DNA from: Corylus avellana
Lineage: Eukaryota > Streptophyta > Magnoliopsida > Fagales > Betulaceae
Assembly: GCF_901000735.1 (NCBI RefSeq)
Contig: NC_081549.1
Location: 7,431,416-7,495,415, forward strand
Reading direction: 5' to 3'
DNA: 64,000 bases
Positions 35,601 to 50,600 of this stretch are shown in pieces. A program made the position numbers and the translations under genes. Positions within the stretch are counted from its first letter, which is position 1. Each line of letters opens with the position of its first letter. Below the pieces are notes generated by a model, which was not told where the DNA came from, did no database searches, and worked only from the letters and a program-made list of their open reading frames with translations.

Positions 35601-38600
35601 TGAGGGTGACGAGCCAGCATTTGTTGAGCATAAAATCTCCAGCGACGAAAAGATGGCATTGATGGCAGGACTCTGCGAGCTGGAAAGAGCCGAAGGGGAG
35701 AGGAGAGAAAACGCTTCCTCTAAAGGAATCGCAGCAGCAACTGATAGGCCTCCCAAGAAGCAACCCAAGACGTTCGGCAACCAAAAAGACCCATAAACCT
35801 TGGAGAATTGGGCTGGACTGGAAGCTGTGCAGAGAAAGGCGACAACATAGGGGCTGAAAAAGCATAAGAGACACCAACAGCAACACCAGATCTCGCCGGG
35901 TTGACCCAACCTCCGACAACCCCATAGCCAGACCTGCCACCCATAACAAACTAACCAGCTTCTCTGTCGAGACCTCTGGCAAAGAGCACAGCTCTGAAGA
36001 CCCAAATTCAAAAACCCAACGCCTGTGGATAATTCTTGGAATTGGGCTCAAAACCTAGACTTGAGTCGACAGAACCAAATCCAAAGACCTTGCTGACCTG
36101 CTTGGGCTTAAAAGAGCACATCCTATGAACCCTGAAACCTTTGGGCTTTAAGCCCAACCCAATAGGATGACCCAACCAGCCTTTGACCTGGTCCAGCTCA
36201 GAACAGATGCGCCCTAGAAGCTTTTTCAGGTAGCGAATAACGAAGAAAACTTTCATCCCCTTCTTCGCTGTGATGCTAGTGATTGCTGCCGATGAACCAG
36301 GGCAACCAAGTTCAAGCTCGAAGCAATTCACTGGCGTTCTCACGTTCTCACCGCCATTCGCCAGCTTAGAACAAATCGCTACCAGGAGCAGATCAAGAGG
36401 ACTCACAGACAGCGGCTTCAACCCACTAGACGCCGAGGATAGGATAGCCGCATAGGAGTGACCGGATGAAAGGACACCCTCCAACTGCTTCCCCTCCGGA
36501 GAGAACACCTCAGAAACTAGCGGCCGATCCTTTGTTCCGAAGAACTCCCAACATCGGCCACAACTAACTCATGAAATGATGCCAACCCCACCCTTCACGG
36601 CCCTCAGGGAGCCAAATAACCCCTTTTCGGCCTCCCTCAACGTAGACAACCACCTCTAAAAAACGGCTGGCCTTGTTACCACCCCTACGGACCATCAAAA
36701 CCTTCACATCCTCACGAAAGGATTTGACAAAATCCTTCTTACCCGGAGACATCAACGCCTCCTCCACCATGGCCACCAACCATACAGAACACTGAAGACC
36801 CAGAAAAATAAACCCAATGAACCCCTTCCTCTTTTTCTCCAAGCGAAGCTTTGGCCTTCCTGCCTTCGCCAAAAAGGAGAAGGCTTTAGCTTCCACCGAG
36901 AAATGACGCTCCATCTCAGACTTGCCTGGTAGACCTAAACAGCTCATGAAGCCATTCCAGCAGCAAAATGTTGGAAAGACCGGCAAGACCGAAGCAGAAA
37001 CAAAGCACAAGAGTCTGACAAACCAAGAGCCGACGAACCAGAACTGAGCTCTAACGGGATGCGCCTGCATACGCCTCCGCCAGAGGAGAGAGAGAAAGAG
37101 AAGAGCGGAAGACAAAGGAGAGAGAATGGAGAAAAGAGTTTGTCAATATATATATATATATAAAATTGAAATATCATTAAAAAGCGCTAATGTGCAATTC
37201 AAGTACACTGAGAGTATAGAAGAGAAACACTAGAGAAAGCAAGTCAAGAAAATCATAAAAACTTAGCAAATTAGGATCTATGGCAGCTGTCCAGTGATAG
37301 AGTTTTGAAAAAGAACGAAACTTTTACTTGATATATTAAGTGGAAAGTTGATTTCTTTCTGGCATTAGAAGTGGAGACAGATTAAAAGAAAAATGTTGAC
37401 CAGTTTGATAATGAAGCGATCCTTTTGTCTTGAGACTCAAGGATTACATGAATTGGACACCTAGACACGCAAGTCATGGGGCAAAATTGAGTCCACATAA
37501 CTTACATCGACTAAGTTTCTTTCTCATCTGAGAGCCTAGGATTGAAGCTTTGGAATTGCTCTAGAGAAGCAGGTAAGTTTTTATATGATATCTGCTAGAA
37601 AAGGTGTTTATTCGGGAATGCTGTTTACTAGAAATGGGTGACTGATGTAGTTTTAGATCTGTTGAGATGCTGGCCAGTTGATTTCTTGTAACCGTTAACT
37701 GAGACATAAGTTGTTGAGAAGTGCTACACTTATCAAAATTTTTTCTCCAAAGTTAGTTCTCTAATGATGTGTCATCATGGATGAGATCTATTATTTTGGA
37801 AAGTGTGAGATGGTGACACATCACTTGAGAATCAACTTTTGGGAAACTTTCTTTTGGGAAGTGTAGCATTTCTCTAAGTTGTTTGATTGGCCGTTAACTA
37901 TCAAGTAGTTAAGTGCATGCAAGTTATTCTTGAGATTATGGCCAAGGCAGCTTTGTTCTTAGTATTCTTATCTTATGTGTGTTTTGTATTCAGACCAGAT
38001 AGTATGAGGGATGTCTTGGATTGACAGGTAGTCGTAGAGCTTTATTCTTCTATTATTTATGGTACAGAAAGCGTGCAAGCATTTGTTTTTAATAATATTC
38101 TTGTTTAGTGCACAAGATTTGTTTGTCTTCTTTTAGTATCACCTTTATCTTTGGTCTCTTCTACTTGCTTATTCCTGTTTGTTGGTCTGCCATCCCTCTT
38201 TGTTCTGATGGTTTACTGGGAGCAAGGTGTCCCATAGTTTCTTTACACATGTAATACTTCAAGACTGCCTACATGGCTATATAAGAATTGGCTTGGCTTA
38301 TATGAGATCTAATGCTTATCCTGTTTGATTCTATTAGTACTACCTGTTCACATATACCTTTATCAAAGCCTCATTTGAATAGAATCTGTTTTGCCATGCC
38401 TATAGGAAGCTAAGGAGCAGCACAGAAATACAAAACTAATGAATGCTCTTTTACGATTGCATCGAGAAGTAAGGTAATTGGAATTTCCTTCTGTTTTGCA
38501 TTTGATAGTTGTGGGGAAGTTTTCTATCTATAATTGAATATTTATGATTGCAGTCCAAAGCTAGCTGCATGTGCGGCAGACTTATCCTCTCCTTATCCAG

Positions 38601-41600
38601 ATTCTGCACTTGGTTTTGGAGCTGTGTGCCATCTTATTGTGTCAGCACTTGCTTGTTGGCCGGTTTATGGCTGGATTCCTGGCCTTTTCAATACTCTGCT
38701 TGCTAGTGTTCACGCTGCCTCTTTGCTGGCCTTAGGTCCAAAAGAAACCTGCAGTTTGCTATGTCTTTTGGTATGCAAGTTTTCCATTCTCAAGGAGTCT
38801 TTTTTTTTATTCTTTTTATAACAAGGAGGACCCTATACATGGTTAATCAATTAAGTGTTGTACTGTGCTAGTGCACGAGTAAACCCAAGGTGCTTGGATC
38901 TTCCCTCGCACAAGCACTGAGTAAGCCCAGGGATTTGAACCTTGGCTAACAATGTGGGGGGCATACCCACTTGCCATCCAGGCAGCCCTGGGGGGACAAG
39001 GAATCTCATTGATGTTATGATTATCAGCACTATAAAACATAGAATTGGTGTAGATATGTTTTTGTTGTTTTGTTGTTGACTAGATGAATCTGAATTTTTG
39101 GTGTTCTAGATTCTGATTCATTTAATTAGTTGATATGTGTCATGTTTTTTCTTGTATCAGCAATACAATTATGTTGACAGTTTTCAAGTGCAATGTTTGA
39201 CTAGTTTTTCTTCCTAAATTTCTTTTGTATTGCAAGAATGATTTATTTCCTGAAGAAGGTATCTGGCTTTGGAAAAACGGAATGCCCTTGTTGAGTGCCT
39301 TTAGAACATTAGCCATTGGGACGCTACTGGGGCCTCAGAAGGAGAGACAGGTCAATTGGTATCTGGAGCCTGCACACCTTGAAAAGCTGCTTAGCCAATT
39401 GATGCCACAGCTTGACAAGCTTGCTCAGATTATCCAACACTATGCTATATCTGTATGTCACTTTCCCTTGGATTGTTCTCTTTCTTCTTTGGCATTGTTA
39501 GGAAAAGATGGATTGGGATTCGGGTTCTTCTTTGTTGTCTATTTCTGATTGTACTTTCAAATAGGCACTGGTGGTCATTCAAGACATGCTACGAGTTTTA
39601 ATAATTCGTATTGCTTGCCAAAATGCTGAAAATGCTTGTGTACTTCTGCGACCCATATTATCATGGATTCGTGATTGTGTTTCTGAGTCATCTTCTCCAT
39701 CAGACATGGAAGCTTACAAGGTGAACATTTTCTGTCATTATTACAGTCTAGAGTTTTAGTCTGGTAACTTGGATGTAATTCTTTTTTATCTGTTTTCAGG
39801 TTTACAGATTTCTTGATTTTCTTGCTGGCTTAATGGAGCATCCCTGTGGCAAGGTTTTTTTTCTTCTAATTTTTAGTAATTTTTTTTTTCTAATTTTTGT
39901 ATTATGTTTTAAACTATATATGCCATTAGGTTCAACACCTCATGGGTGCAATGGTTTTTACTTGCAATGACATTCTTTTTCAGGCACTATTGTTAAAGGA
40001 AGGTGCTGTTCAGATCCTTATACAAATGCTGGAGAGGGGTTTTGATTCCATTGATTTGGATGCAAAACAGATTCTAGATGGTAAATCTTCAGCTAAATGC
40101 GGGTTTACTTCGCTCAGTTGGTGCACCCCTGTATTCAAGTCCATCTCACTACTTTGTAATGCACGAACAGCACGACAATACCCTGGCAGACCCAATCTGT
40201 GAGTAGATAATTCATTCTTTATATTGATTCTTTCCTCTTAAGTGGAGAATCTAACCGTGTAAATCTCAAATTTCTTGGATGGTTTATCAGGTGCAAATTT
40301 GAAAATTTGAGTCCTGAAGACTGTTTGCTGATTTTATGTTATCTCCTTAAGTTTTCTCTGGTAACTACTAGCTCCTTACCAAATAAATGAAGTTTTTTTG
40401 TCCAAGTTATTCAGCTGCTTTGTATATGTGGTTAATTCTTAGAAGTTTTTGTTGTTTTTCATGAAATGCATTTCTTCTGAGAAGGAAAATGCATGACCTT
40501 GTGACAAATTGAGTATCAAAGATTACTAGTCCGGAAAAAAGAGAGAGTATCAAAGATCACCATCAGTCATAAGATGTTTGCTTCCTGTTATGTATTAGGT
40601 CACATTGATATTTGTTATGTAGAATTTAAATCAACTTCACATTTTCTTAAATAAATTGGGTAAACATTTAAGAATTGATAGTGATGGAGAATATCCTTGG
40701 TTTTCCAGGTCCTACCGGTTGGAAAAGAGTTGCTTGCGTGTCTTACAGCCTTTAGTGAAATAGGTTCTAGGAATGAAGGTCGAAGTGCTCTGGCAGCTAT
40801 TTCCATTCACATCCAATCTGCTATTCAGGAACCTGAATTAGGGAGAAGACATGAAAGGGATGCGATATATGATCTTCTTAGTGAATTTGAGTGGAGGAAT
40901 TCCCCCCCTTTGCTATGTTGCTGGAAAAAGCTGTTCAGTTCTGTTGATATAAAAGATTTGTCAACTTATGCAATTGAGGCTGTTGATGCATTGTCTTTGG
41001 GTGCTTTGCACTTTTGCACGGATGGGAAAAGGTGAGTTTTTGTCATGCATTATATGGATTTTGTGTGCATGTATTTGTATATAGACTTATTCATCTAGAT
41101 GACTAGGATTATCATCATTAGCAAGTCACTTTAGTTATGTATATGTGGATCTTAATCTTGTTTACTTTCCCTCTTACATTCCTCATCAATCTTGTTTGCT
41201 TTTGAATGCTGTTATAATCTTTAGGTGGTACTCTCTCTCTCTCTTCCCTGTAGGCGGCTTGTGTAGGCACGTCTCACCATCTATTTGTGCTTGTGTGGTG
41301 ACTCTCTTTGCTTTTTAGCTTCTACGAGGCTATGGCTGTCTAGTTAGTTGTCTTTGTCATTGTCTGAGGAGGTTGCTGCAAGGTTAACGTTTCGTTGAGT
41401 CTGTTAGTGTTGCAAAGGTGGTGGTTGCTCTGCGATCGGATTTTCTGGTCATATATTTGTGTAAGCTGAATCATTTGTGTTTTCGGTAGAGGTAGGAGAT
41501 TTAGTGTTAAAAATTGTTGAAAGGAGCATGGGTGTCTCTTGTGCAGTTTATTTGGAAAAGGTGAGTGTGGCATGGGCATGAGCCTAGGCTTGTACAAGCG

Positions 41601-44600
41601 GGGCGGTTAACCCTTTTTTTAGGCGGTTATAAAAACCTGTTAAATGCCTAAGGCGGGGGCGGTTTTAAGGGTAGAGGTAAGCGGTTAATAACCGCTAATT
41701 GCCTACCCTTATATATAATAATATATATTTTTAATATAACATCAAAACGGCTCCGTTTTGGTGTTTAACATATATATATATATTAGGGGTGAAAAGGCGG
41801 TCTGCTAACTGTAATTGTCTAGGCGGTTAGTAAAATCCACTAACCGCCTAGCCGGTTAACCGGCGGTTAGCGCTTAGTAGAGTTACTAACCGCTAACCGC
41901 TTTTCAAAAAAAAAAATTAAAAAAAAAAAAACCAAAACGATGTTGTTTCTATGGTAATAAGATAATATCACTACATACGACATCGTTTCATGTGTGTGTG
42001 TATATATATATCCATTGACCATCTACTCCTGCATTGTGAGGTTGCAACTAAGATATGGAATGTGTTTCTTTAACTTTTTGGAGTTAGTTGAGTTATGCAA
42101 CGAAAAGTGGGTGATTGCTTGGGGAGTTGGAGGGGACAGTTGGGTAATCGGCTTGCTTTGCACATATGGAGTCTGATTCCATTGTGTGATGTGGTGCCTA
42201 TGGTGAGAACGGAATGCACGCAGCTTTGAGGATCGTGAGAGCGGCATGATTGAGTTGAGGAAATTGGCGTTAAATACTGTCCCAAAAAAGTGGCACAAAG
42301 AAGGCCCAAAACACCATCAAAAGGCCCAAAAGCCCATATATAAAAAGTGGTTATCAACCGCCTGTTATTGGTTTTAATAATTGCTAACCACCGATTATAA
42401 AATAACCGTTAACCGCCTAAGCGTACTAGTTGCAATAACTGTTTTAGGCGGTTGCGGTTAGTGGTTAGAGCCAATCGCCCACCATAACTGCTTGTACAGG
42501 CGTAGGCATGGCTATCGAAGAAGCACGGATCCGTGGTGGTGGGCTGAAGAAGTTTGTGAAATCTTGGAGGGTTGACAACATTGCTTTTATTGTATAGAAA
42601 TGCTCAAACCGCCACGGTTGATATCTGGTGTTGACGGAATATGGTGGTAGTGGCTGGCATAGTTTCATCGGTATACTAGAGGGTTGAGAAGGAAAAGGGT
42701 GGAACAATTGGGCTCTCAAGTTGCGAAACGTCACACCTCTCTTTGGTGTGTTATTTGGTGGTGGATGAAGAGGTGGAACAAGTGTGCCTCTCCAACCATT
42801 GTTTGGTGGTGGTAATAGAGCAACTTGTTTGGGGGAAGCTCTTCATGGGAACACATTGACAAATAATGTGGTGCGGCCTCCAACATCCATGAAGCTAATG
42901 GGTTTGGGTGGCTTAGAGACATAAAAGGTGACCAGTCAGTTGGATAGCTTTGTTGATGAGGTAGTCTCTAATTTTTCTGACTCTTTTGATTGGGCAAAGG
43001 TGGTAAAAGGAAAAGGATTTCGTTGGGATTGACTTTACCTCTTTTGGTGGGTAAGGAGATGGGTCATTAGAATAAGGACAAGGAAAGCAGGTTGATTGCC
43101 GGGGTGGGTGATGCAAGTTGTTTGGGTGGCAAAGATTCTACTAGTTTGGTTGGGCTTGATGTGTGTTATGCAGAAGGGAATGGTCTATCAGGTCCAGAAT
43201 TGGTGCTATGCACTCCGGAGGAATCCTTTGTTTGTGAGCCTCTAAGTTTTTGTCCCCCTAGTGTGTTTGCCAAACTTGAGTGTTTAGGGCCAACGACTTC
43301 AAGTTGGTTCCTACAAAAAGTGAAGGACATCCACCATTTTGTTGGTCTATCATGTGAAGGGTTTTAAGGGGTGCAATGTTTACAGCCATTGAAGCGAGTC
43401 ATAATCAGGAGGGATGAACTTCCAACTCCCAATGAGGCATCAGAATTAAAAGAGAACTAAAAAGATTATTTGGCTCTATCAATTATGATTCTATGGGTGG
43501 CACTCAAGCCGAAGTAGAGTGAAGTGGAGGGGTATTTCAGTTTGTCCATGAAGCCTAAATTGTTATCATGGAATGTAAGAGGGTGAAACAAGGCAGCGAA
43601 GCGCCTTGCCTTGGAGTTAGAAACTTGCTTGGGAATGAAAGTGGTAGGGGGAACTTTACTTGCCCCCACCCGAGCAAGCGAACTGTCAATGGTTTTGCAA
43701 TTATAACCTCGAATTATCGAAACTTGCTATATCAAGTTCTCTATTATTAGCCCCTTTTAATTGCACCAATTTGTTAGATTTTTTTTTTTGATAAATAAGT
43801 GATTCATTGAAAAGTGCAGAGGGGCGCAACCCTAGTACACAGGAAGTATACAAAGAAAGGCCCCACTAAAGGCAAAAAGAAGAACATAAAGATAAAAATT
43901 GAGGCACATTAAAAGCTTCGGCCCAATGGAACAGAGTTTGAATAAACAACTTTTTGAGCTCTTCCATTGACCTTTCTTGATCTTCAAAACATCTTCCATT
44001 TTGGTCTCGCCAAATAATCCACATGACGCATAGTGGTGCAATTCGCCATACCTCCTTAGCTGAAATATTGTCTCGCTGACTGCGCCAACAAGCTAACAAG
44101 TCTACCACGCCTCTAGGCATGACCCAATTAACAGCAAAAAGAGAGAAAACCATACTCCATAAAGCTCGGGCCACTTTACAGTGAAGGAGAAGATGGTTTA
44201 CAGACTCACCACTGTGCTTGCACATACAATACCATCCCATCACAATGATACCTCTTTTACACAAATTATCCAAGGTCAAAATCTTTCCAAGAGTCGCTGT
44301 CCACACAAAGAAACTAACTCTCAATGAAACTTTTACTTTTCATGTACTCCTCCACAGGAAAGAGGATGTCCCGAAGGACGAAAGCTTATGAAAAAAAGAC
44401 CTGACCTCAAAGATATGTCGTTTAGGAGTCCACTGCATACAATCCGACACCCCCACGTGATTACGGAAAGTATATAACTTCCCAAAAAAAGCCATCACCA
44501 CCTCTACCTCCCAATCCTGTACCGCCCATGAAAAAGGAACATTCCACTGTATAACACCATTGACCAGCTGCATATGATCCCTAACCCATGCCTCCTTATT

Positions 44601-47600
44601 ACTTGCAATTCGAAATAATGCAGGAAATGCTTCCTTTAAGGACTGATCCCCGCATCAAATATTGTGCCAAAATCTAATGTGGGAGCCATCTCCTACTTCG
44701 AAGGTAATAAATTTTGAGAAAACTTCCCACCCTCTCTGAATATGTTTCCACACCCCAACTCCATGAGGGGGCCCTCCACCACCTTGGTACACCATCCACC
44801 GTTCATACACCCATACTTAACTTCTACTACCAACCTCCAATACATTTCCCTTTCCATTGCATATCGCCATAACCTTTTACCCAATAAAGCGAGATTGAAA
44901 GTGCGCAAGTTTCAAATTCCTAAACCACAATCTTGCATGGGAGAACAGATCTGAGCCCATTTCACTAGATGGAACTTGGGCTCCTCATTTAGACCACCCC
45001 ACAAGAAATCTCTTTGTAGCTTCTCCAATCTATTCGTCACACTCACAGGAATAGGAAATAAAGACAAGAAATACGTAGGGAGATTGGACAAAGTACTTTT
45101 GATAAGTGTAAGCCTCCCGTCCTTTGATAAATACATTTTCTTCCAACCTGCCAATTTTCTTCCCATCTTCTCGATAATATCATTCCAAATGGTTATAGAC
45201 CTGTAAGGCGCCCCCAGAGGAAGACCCAAATATGTCATAGGTAATCCTGCCACCCTACACCCAAAAATGTTTGCCAACCTATCAATATCCTCTACCTCAC
45301 CAATTGGAACAATCTCAGACTTTGACAAGTTAATTTTCAGCCCCGAGACCGCTTCAAAACATGGAAAAAGACGCTGCAGATTTCTGAGATGTTCCTCATC
45401 GGCCCCACAAAGAATCAATGTGTCATCAGCAAACAACAAATGTGATACACTGAGACCAGGATTGTTCCTTGATCCCACTGAAAAACCAGCCACAAGACCA
45501 CTAGCTTCAGTAGTCTCCATCATTGTACTTAGCGCCTCCATCACAATAACAAACAGAAAAGGAGATAGTGGATCCCCTTGTCTTATACCCCGAGAGCTAC
45601 TAAAAAAACCTGAGGGTTCTCCATTAATCAAAACTGAATATCGAACTGTGGAAATACAGAACGCTATCCAATTTCTTCATTTCTCCCCAAACCTACTTCG
45701 TTGCAATATGAATATCAAAAACTCCCAATTCACGTGATCATATGCCTTCTCTAAGTCCAATTTACATAACAAACCAGGTTCACCAGATCTAAGCCGGCTA
45801 TCAATACATTCATTAGCTATCAGAACCTAATCTAGAATCTGTCTCCTCTTGATATACGCATTTTGAGACTTCGATATTATCTTATCTAACACATTTTTCA
45901 ATTGATTCGCTAGCACTTTGGAAATCAATTTATACACAATGCCCACCAAACTAATAGGTCGTAAGTCCTTTAGATCCTCCGCCCCCTCTTTCTTTGGAAT
46001 GTGTGCTATGAATGTTGCATTAAGGCTTTTTTGAAACCTTCCCTTGTTGTGGAAATCTTTGAAAACAGCCATTATATCTTCTTTAAGTACTTCCCAACAT
46101 GTTTGCACAAAACCCAATGAGAAACCATCGGGGCCTGGGGATTTATCTCCTTGTAACTCCTGTACCACCTCTAGTACCTCACTTTCTTCAAAATCCCTTT
46201 CTAACCACAAACCATCCTCACTTCCAATAGACTGAAACGATAAACCATCTGGTATAGGCCTCCGACTACAACTTTAAGTGAACAATTGTGTATAGAACTG
46301 AACAATGTGCGCCTTGATATCAGTGGCTTCCGAAGACAAAGAACCATTGATAATTAAAGACTCAATGGCATTGTTTCTCTTGTTTGAATTTGCCACTCTG
46401 TGAAAGAATTTGGTATTTTTGTCCCCCTCCCTTAACCATAGAGCCCAAGATTTTTGACGCCAGCTTGTCTCCTCACATAACAACAATCTCTCCAACTCCG
46501 AAGATAACTCATCTTTGCGCCTCCTTTCCTCCTCGTTCAACCCTCTACCTTCCCCACAGATGTCAAGCTCCCTTATGCCATCCAATAACACCTTCCGTTT
46601 ATCGACATGCCCAAAAACTTCATTATTCCATCGTCGCAGGTCACCTTTCAAAGCTTTCAATTTGCATGATAACACATAGCTGGGACTCCCATTAAATTGA
46701 TAGGATTGCCACCAGGTTTTCACATGATCCACAAACCCCTCAGATTTTAACCACATATTCTCAAACTTGAAGTATCCTCCTCTTCTCTTCTTTTCTCCAC
46801 AATCAAGTAAAATAGGAGAGTGATCCAACAATAGACAATGTAGTCTTCTCTGAACCACATCAGGAAACCTTTCTTCCCATCTAGGAGATAAAAGAAATCT
46901 ATCGAGTCTAGACCAGCAATGATTATTTGACCATGTGTACTGTCCACCCACCAAAGGGATGTCCATTAGGCCCTGATCAAAAATGAAGCTAGAGAATTCC
47001 CCTATAGGACTGGAAGATCGAGCAGCACCTACCCTTTCACTCGGATATCTAATGGCATTAAAGTCTCCACCAATGCGCCAAGGCACTTCCCACAAACTCA
47101 TGATGCTTACCAATTCATCCCACAATAGCTGCCTATCATTATCATCATTGGGACCATACACACTTGCGAAAGCCCATTCGAAGTTATCACTGACACTTTT
47201 AATTTCGTTTTTTTGTTGTTCATTATTCTAATTTCGTTTTGTTACTCTTTTCTCTCTTCTCTCTCATCCTCTCCCGCCTTGTGTCGAAGCGTGGGTGGCG
47301 CGTGAGAGTGGTCTGGGGTCGGTGTTGGCTGTAACATGGCAGAACCGAGGAGGTGGTCGGTGGAATCCAAGGAGTTTGAAGTGCTGATTAAGGTAGGGGC
47401 ATCAGGGGTGAGGATTTTTGAGAGGAGCAAAAGACTTCAAAGGTCCATCTTCTTGAAGAAAGATGAGCTAGCTTGGGTGGTGCGAGTTGTGAAGGATTTG
47501 ATTGCAGTGGATTACTCAGAAGTCTTTTGGGATCAGTCTAGAGGGTATTCGAGAATTATTGCTCAGAAATGTGCTAATAGGCATGGTTGTTTTCTGACGG

Positions 47601-50600
47601 TTGAGGAATTTTTGATGGAAGAAGGTGTGGCTCCATCATCATTCCAGAAGGTAGGCGTGGAATAGGCTGGGATCGTTCCAGTGAGGAGGTGAGAGTGGCA
47701 AACTCTTCTCTACGGGAACCTATTGTGATCAATGAGCATGGCGTGTTCAGGGGAGAACAGAGGGATAAGGAGATCAAGGGATGCAGGAGCTACGCGGAGG
47801 TAGCGGGTCTTTCGTCGAAGCAAACTAAGGAGGGCTGTAACTCCGGGCAGGAACAGTTCGAAAAGGTGCAGAGATGGACGAAAAATGTTTCTGGTCATAT
47901 GGGACAGAAAACCCATGAATTTGACAGGAAAGGTTTGGTTTCGACGAAGACCTTTAACTCGGAGAGGGCTTGCGGCGATCCCGGGGTGATTCCGACGAGG
48001 ATTTTACGTTCGGCGAAGATCGATCAAGCATGTGCAGAATCTGGAAGACGAGGCGCGATGGATGATGGTTGTTTGGGGTGCTCGTTTAGAGCTTCGGCGA
48101 GTAACTCACAAACGCCGGCGACATCGCAGGTCTCGATGACTGTTTCTGATCGCATGACGGGACAGGGAGGGAAGGGGCACCATGCTGCTGGGCAGACCTA
48201 CTCCAAGGCAAGTTTTGAGCTCCTCAAAGTCAGGGAGCTGTTGAAGCGTCTGCAACAAGATTGTGACGTGGGGCTGTCGCAGATCGATATGGCGCTCAAG
48301 GCTATGGAGGGAAGTGGGCTTGGGCTTGGGCTGGGTGACAAAAACCTAGTGGGTCAGAGGAAGCCTACTTCGAAAGGGATAGAGGGGTCTGGGCTGAAAA
48401 GGAAATTTATAAAGCCTAAAAAATGGTGGAGGTTGAAGAAGACTTCGGTCTTTAAACCTAAAGGGATGTTGGTTTCGGGTATGGGTTTGAGTAACCCAGG
48501 ACAAGATGGCCCATTACGAGAAGCTTGCTCAGAAGAGAAGGCATCGACGAAGGAGAGGTTTACGTTTGGCGTGTGCCCTGACTCAGATAGGTCGGCAATC
48601 CCATCGCCGGTGGCCGCAAAGGTCTCATCAGAGGTCAAGGGGGTTGGGTCAGCGGCTGAAGAAGTTTCCAAGGTGGTCGCCGACACTGGCGGCAAGGATT
48701 TTATAAGTCCGGCGAGAGAGGCACAGTCCATTGGAAAAGAAAAAGCGATGGTGACTTATAGGAGGAAACGCGGGCCGCAGAGGTGGAAAGCCGCATTGGT
48801 GGGCTCGCAAGAAGCCTCTTCTTCGGCTTCTGGGCAGGCGAAAGGAATTCTAGGGTCGTGGCCGGGAACTAGTCAGAAGATGCCGGAGACGCTTTTCTCG
48901 CCAGAGAACACACAGAGTGTGCCGGAGCGCCTTATGGAGATTGGAGATGCTGGTGGGGGTTCGTCAGAGTGCTCTGTGGAGATAGGCGGTGCAGGTGAGG
49001 ACATGGGCTCTGCCCCAGACCAGTCTCCGGTGGTTTTTTCACCTCGTCAGTGTTCTGGGATGTTGACAGGGGTATGTAGGGGGGAGACTACGAATCTGTT
49101 GCAATCAGTTCATAGTGGTCAAAAAGAAATTGGAATTGGGACTGGGTCAAATAGGGAGGAGGACAGTATCTCAGCAACTATCGGTTTGGAGGAACTCAAA
49201 TCAGATAAGTGTTCTCCTAAATGGGTAGTAGAAAGCTGTCTCAATTTTTGCCCAAAAATAGGTGTGTCAGATGAGGGAAAGAAGGAGGAGTTGGCAACTC
49301 TGTTCAAGTCTATTGAAGATGCCAGGAAGTAGTTTGACTCTGACTTGGGGGATTTTTCAGGTAGTGCAGTTCTTGTTGACAGGAACCAGACGATCTCTAT
49401 GCAAGGTAGGGGTCGTGGGAAGGGTCAAATTGGTGGATCATGAAGCTTAACATCGTAGCATGGAACGCGAGAGGGTTGAATGCCCTAAAAAAAGGTTGCA
49501 TATTAGGGGTCTTTTGAAGGAATGGAAAGCAGATATAGTTTGTTTGATTGAGACCAAGATGGAGACTATCTCCCGGGAGGTGGTTCACAGTCTTTGGGGT
49601 GGTCAACATGTGGGGTGGAAGTATAAAGGGTCTAATGGTTTGTCGGGGGGGATGTTAATGATGTGGGATAGGAGGGTGGTGGAGTGTAAGGAGTGTGTGG
49701 GGCAGTACACCTTGGCATGCTCTTTTCAAAATGTGGAGGACAACTGGGTGTGGGCGTTTGGAGGGGTTTATGGTTCGAATGAGGATGTGGAGAGGAGGGT
49801 CCTTTGGGAAGAGTTGGCTGGTTTGTTGAATGTGTGGGAGGTTCCTTGGTGTTTTGGTGGGGATTTTAATATTGTTCGATTCCCTAGTGAGCGCTCTAGT
49901 GCTTCTTATTACTTTGCAGGCATGATGGACTTCTCGGACTTCATCTCGGAGAACAATTTGGTGGACTTTCCGATGATGGGGGGACAATTTACTTGGTCCA
50001 ATAATCAAGAAAATGAGACCTGGTCCAGAATAGATCGGTTCTTGCTCTCCTCGGATTGGGAAGATCATTTCCCAGCAGTGTCACAAAAAAGACTTCAACG
50101 CATGTTCTCCGATCATTTCCCTATTGCTATGGATTTTGGGGCTCATTGCGGAGGTAAAAATTATTTCAAATTTGAGAACATGTGGCTTAAAGCCGAAGGT
50201 TTTCTCGACAAGGTTAGCTCTTGGTGGGGATCTTATTCTTTCGAGGGTCTTCCTAGCTATGTGTTAGCTAATAAATTGAAATCCCTCAAAATGGAATGAG
50301 GAGGAGTTTGGTGATATTTGGAGGAAAAAGGAGTTGATGGGAGGCATTCAAGAGTTGGATGAATTGGCAGAATCGAGAGGGTTAGATCAAGAGGAGAAGA
50401 CTTGAAAGGCAGATATGTTGAAAGTTTTGGAGAACACTTTGTTGTGTGAAGAGATTCACTGGTGCCAGAAATCAAGAACTTTGTGGCTCAAGGAGGGGGA
50501 CCGAAATACTCGCTTCTTTCACAAGATGGCGAATTCTCATTGTAGGTACAATCGTGTGGAAGTGCTTCGTATTAATGGCGTTTTATCCAATGATTCAGTT

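Larger units (their letters stand above)
41230..43580 (+). pseudogene. Degraded LINE 5' part (ORF1 and start of ORF2), plus strand
   Basis: Outside the hAT-like insertion (41594-42505) the sequence is a decayed ORF1. At 43092-43367 a frame ends [20 protein letters not shown], a motif seen before the ORF2 start in related LINEs. At 43549, [12 protein letters not shown] is the endonuclease start, then the frame stops. The rest of ORF2 is absent. Confidence 0.6.

Noticed and set aside
35529..36508. Two overlapping minus-strand open frames of about 160 codons in VIR intron 15
   Set aside because: They are weak linker sequence downstream of a recognisable LINE ORF1 start, have no host-gene resemblance and lie inside an intron.
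38931..38981. A tRNA gene on the minus strand
   Set aside because: Only A-box-like and B-box sequences are present. No acceptor stem or anticodon arm can be formed, so a SINE is the better reading.
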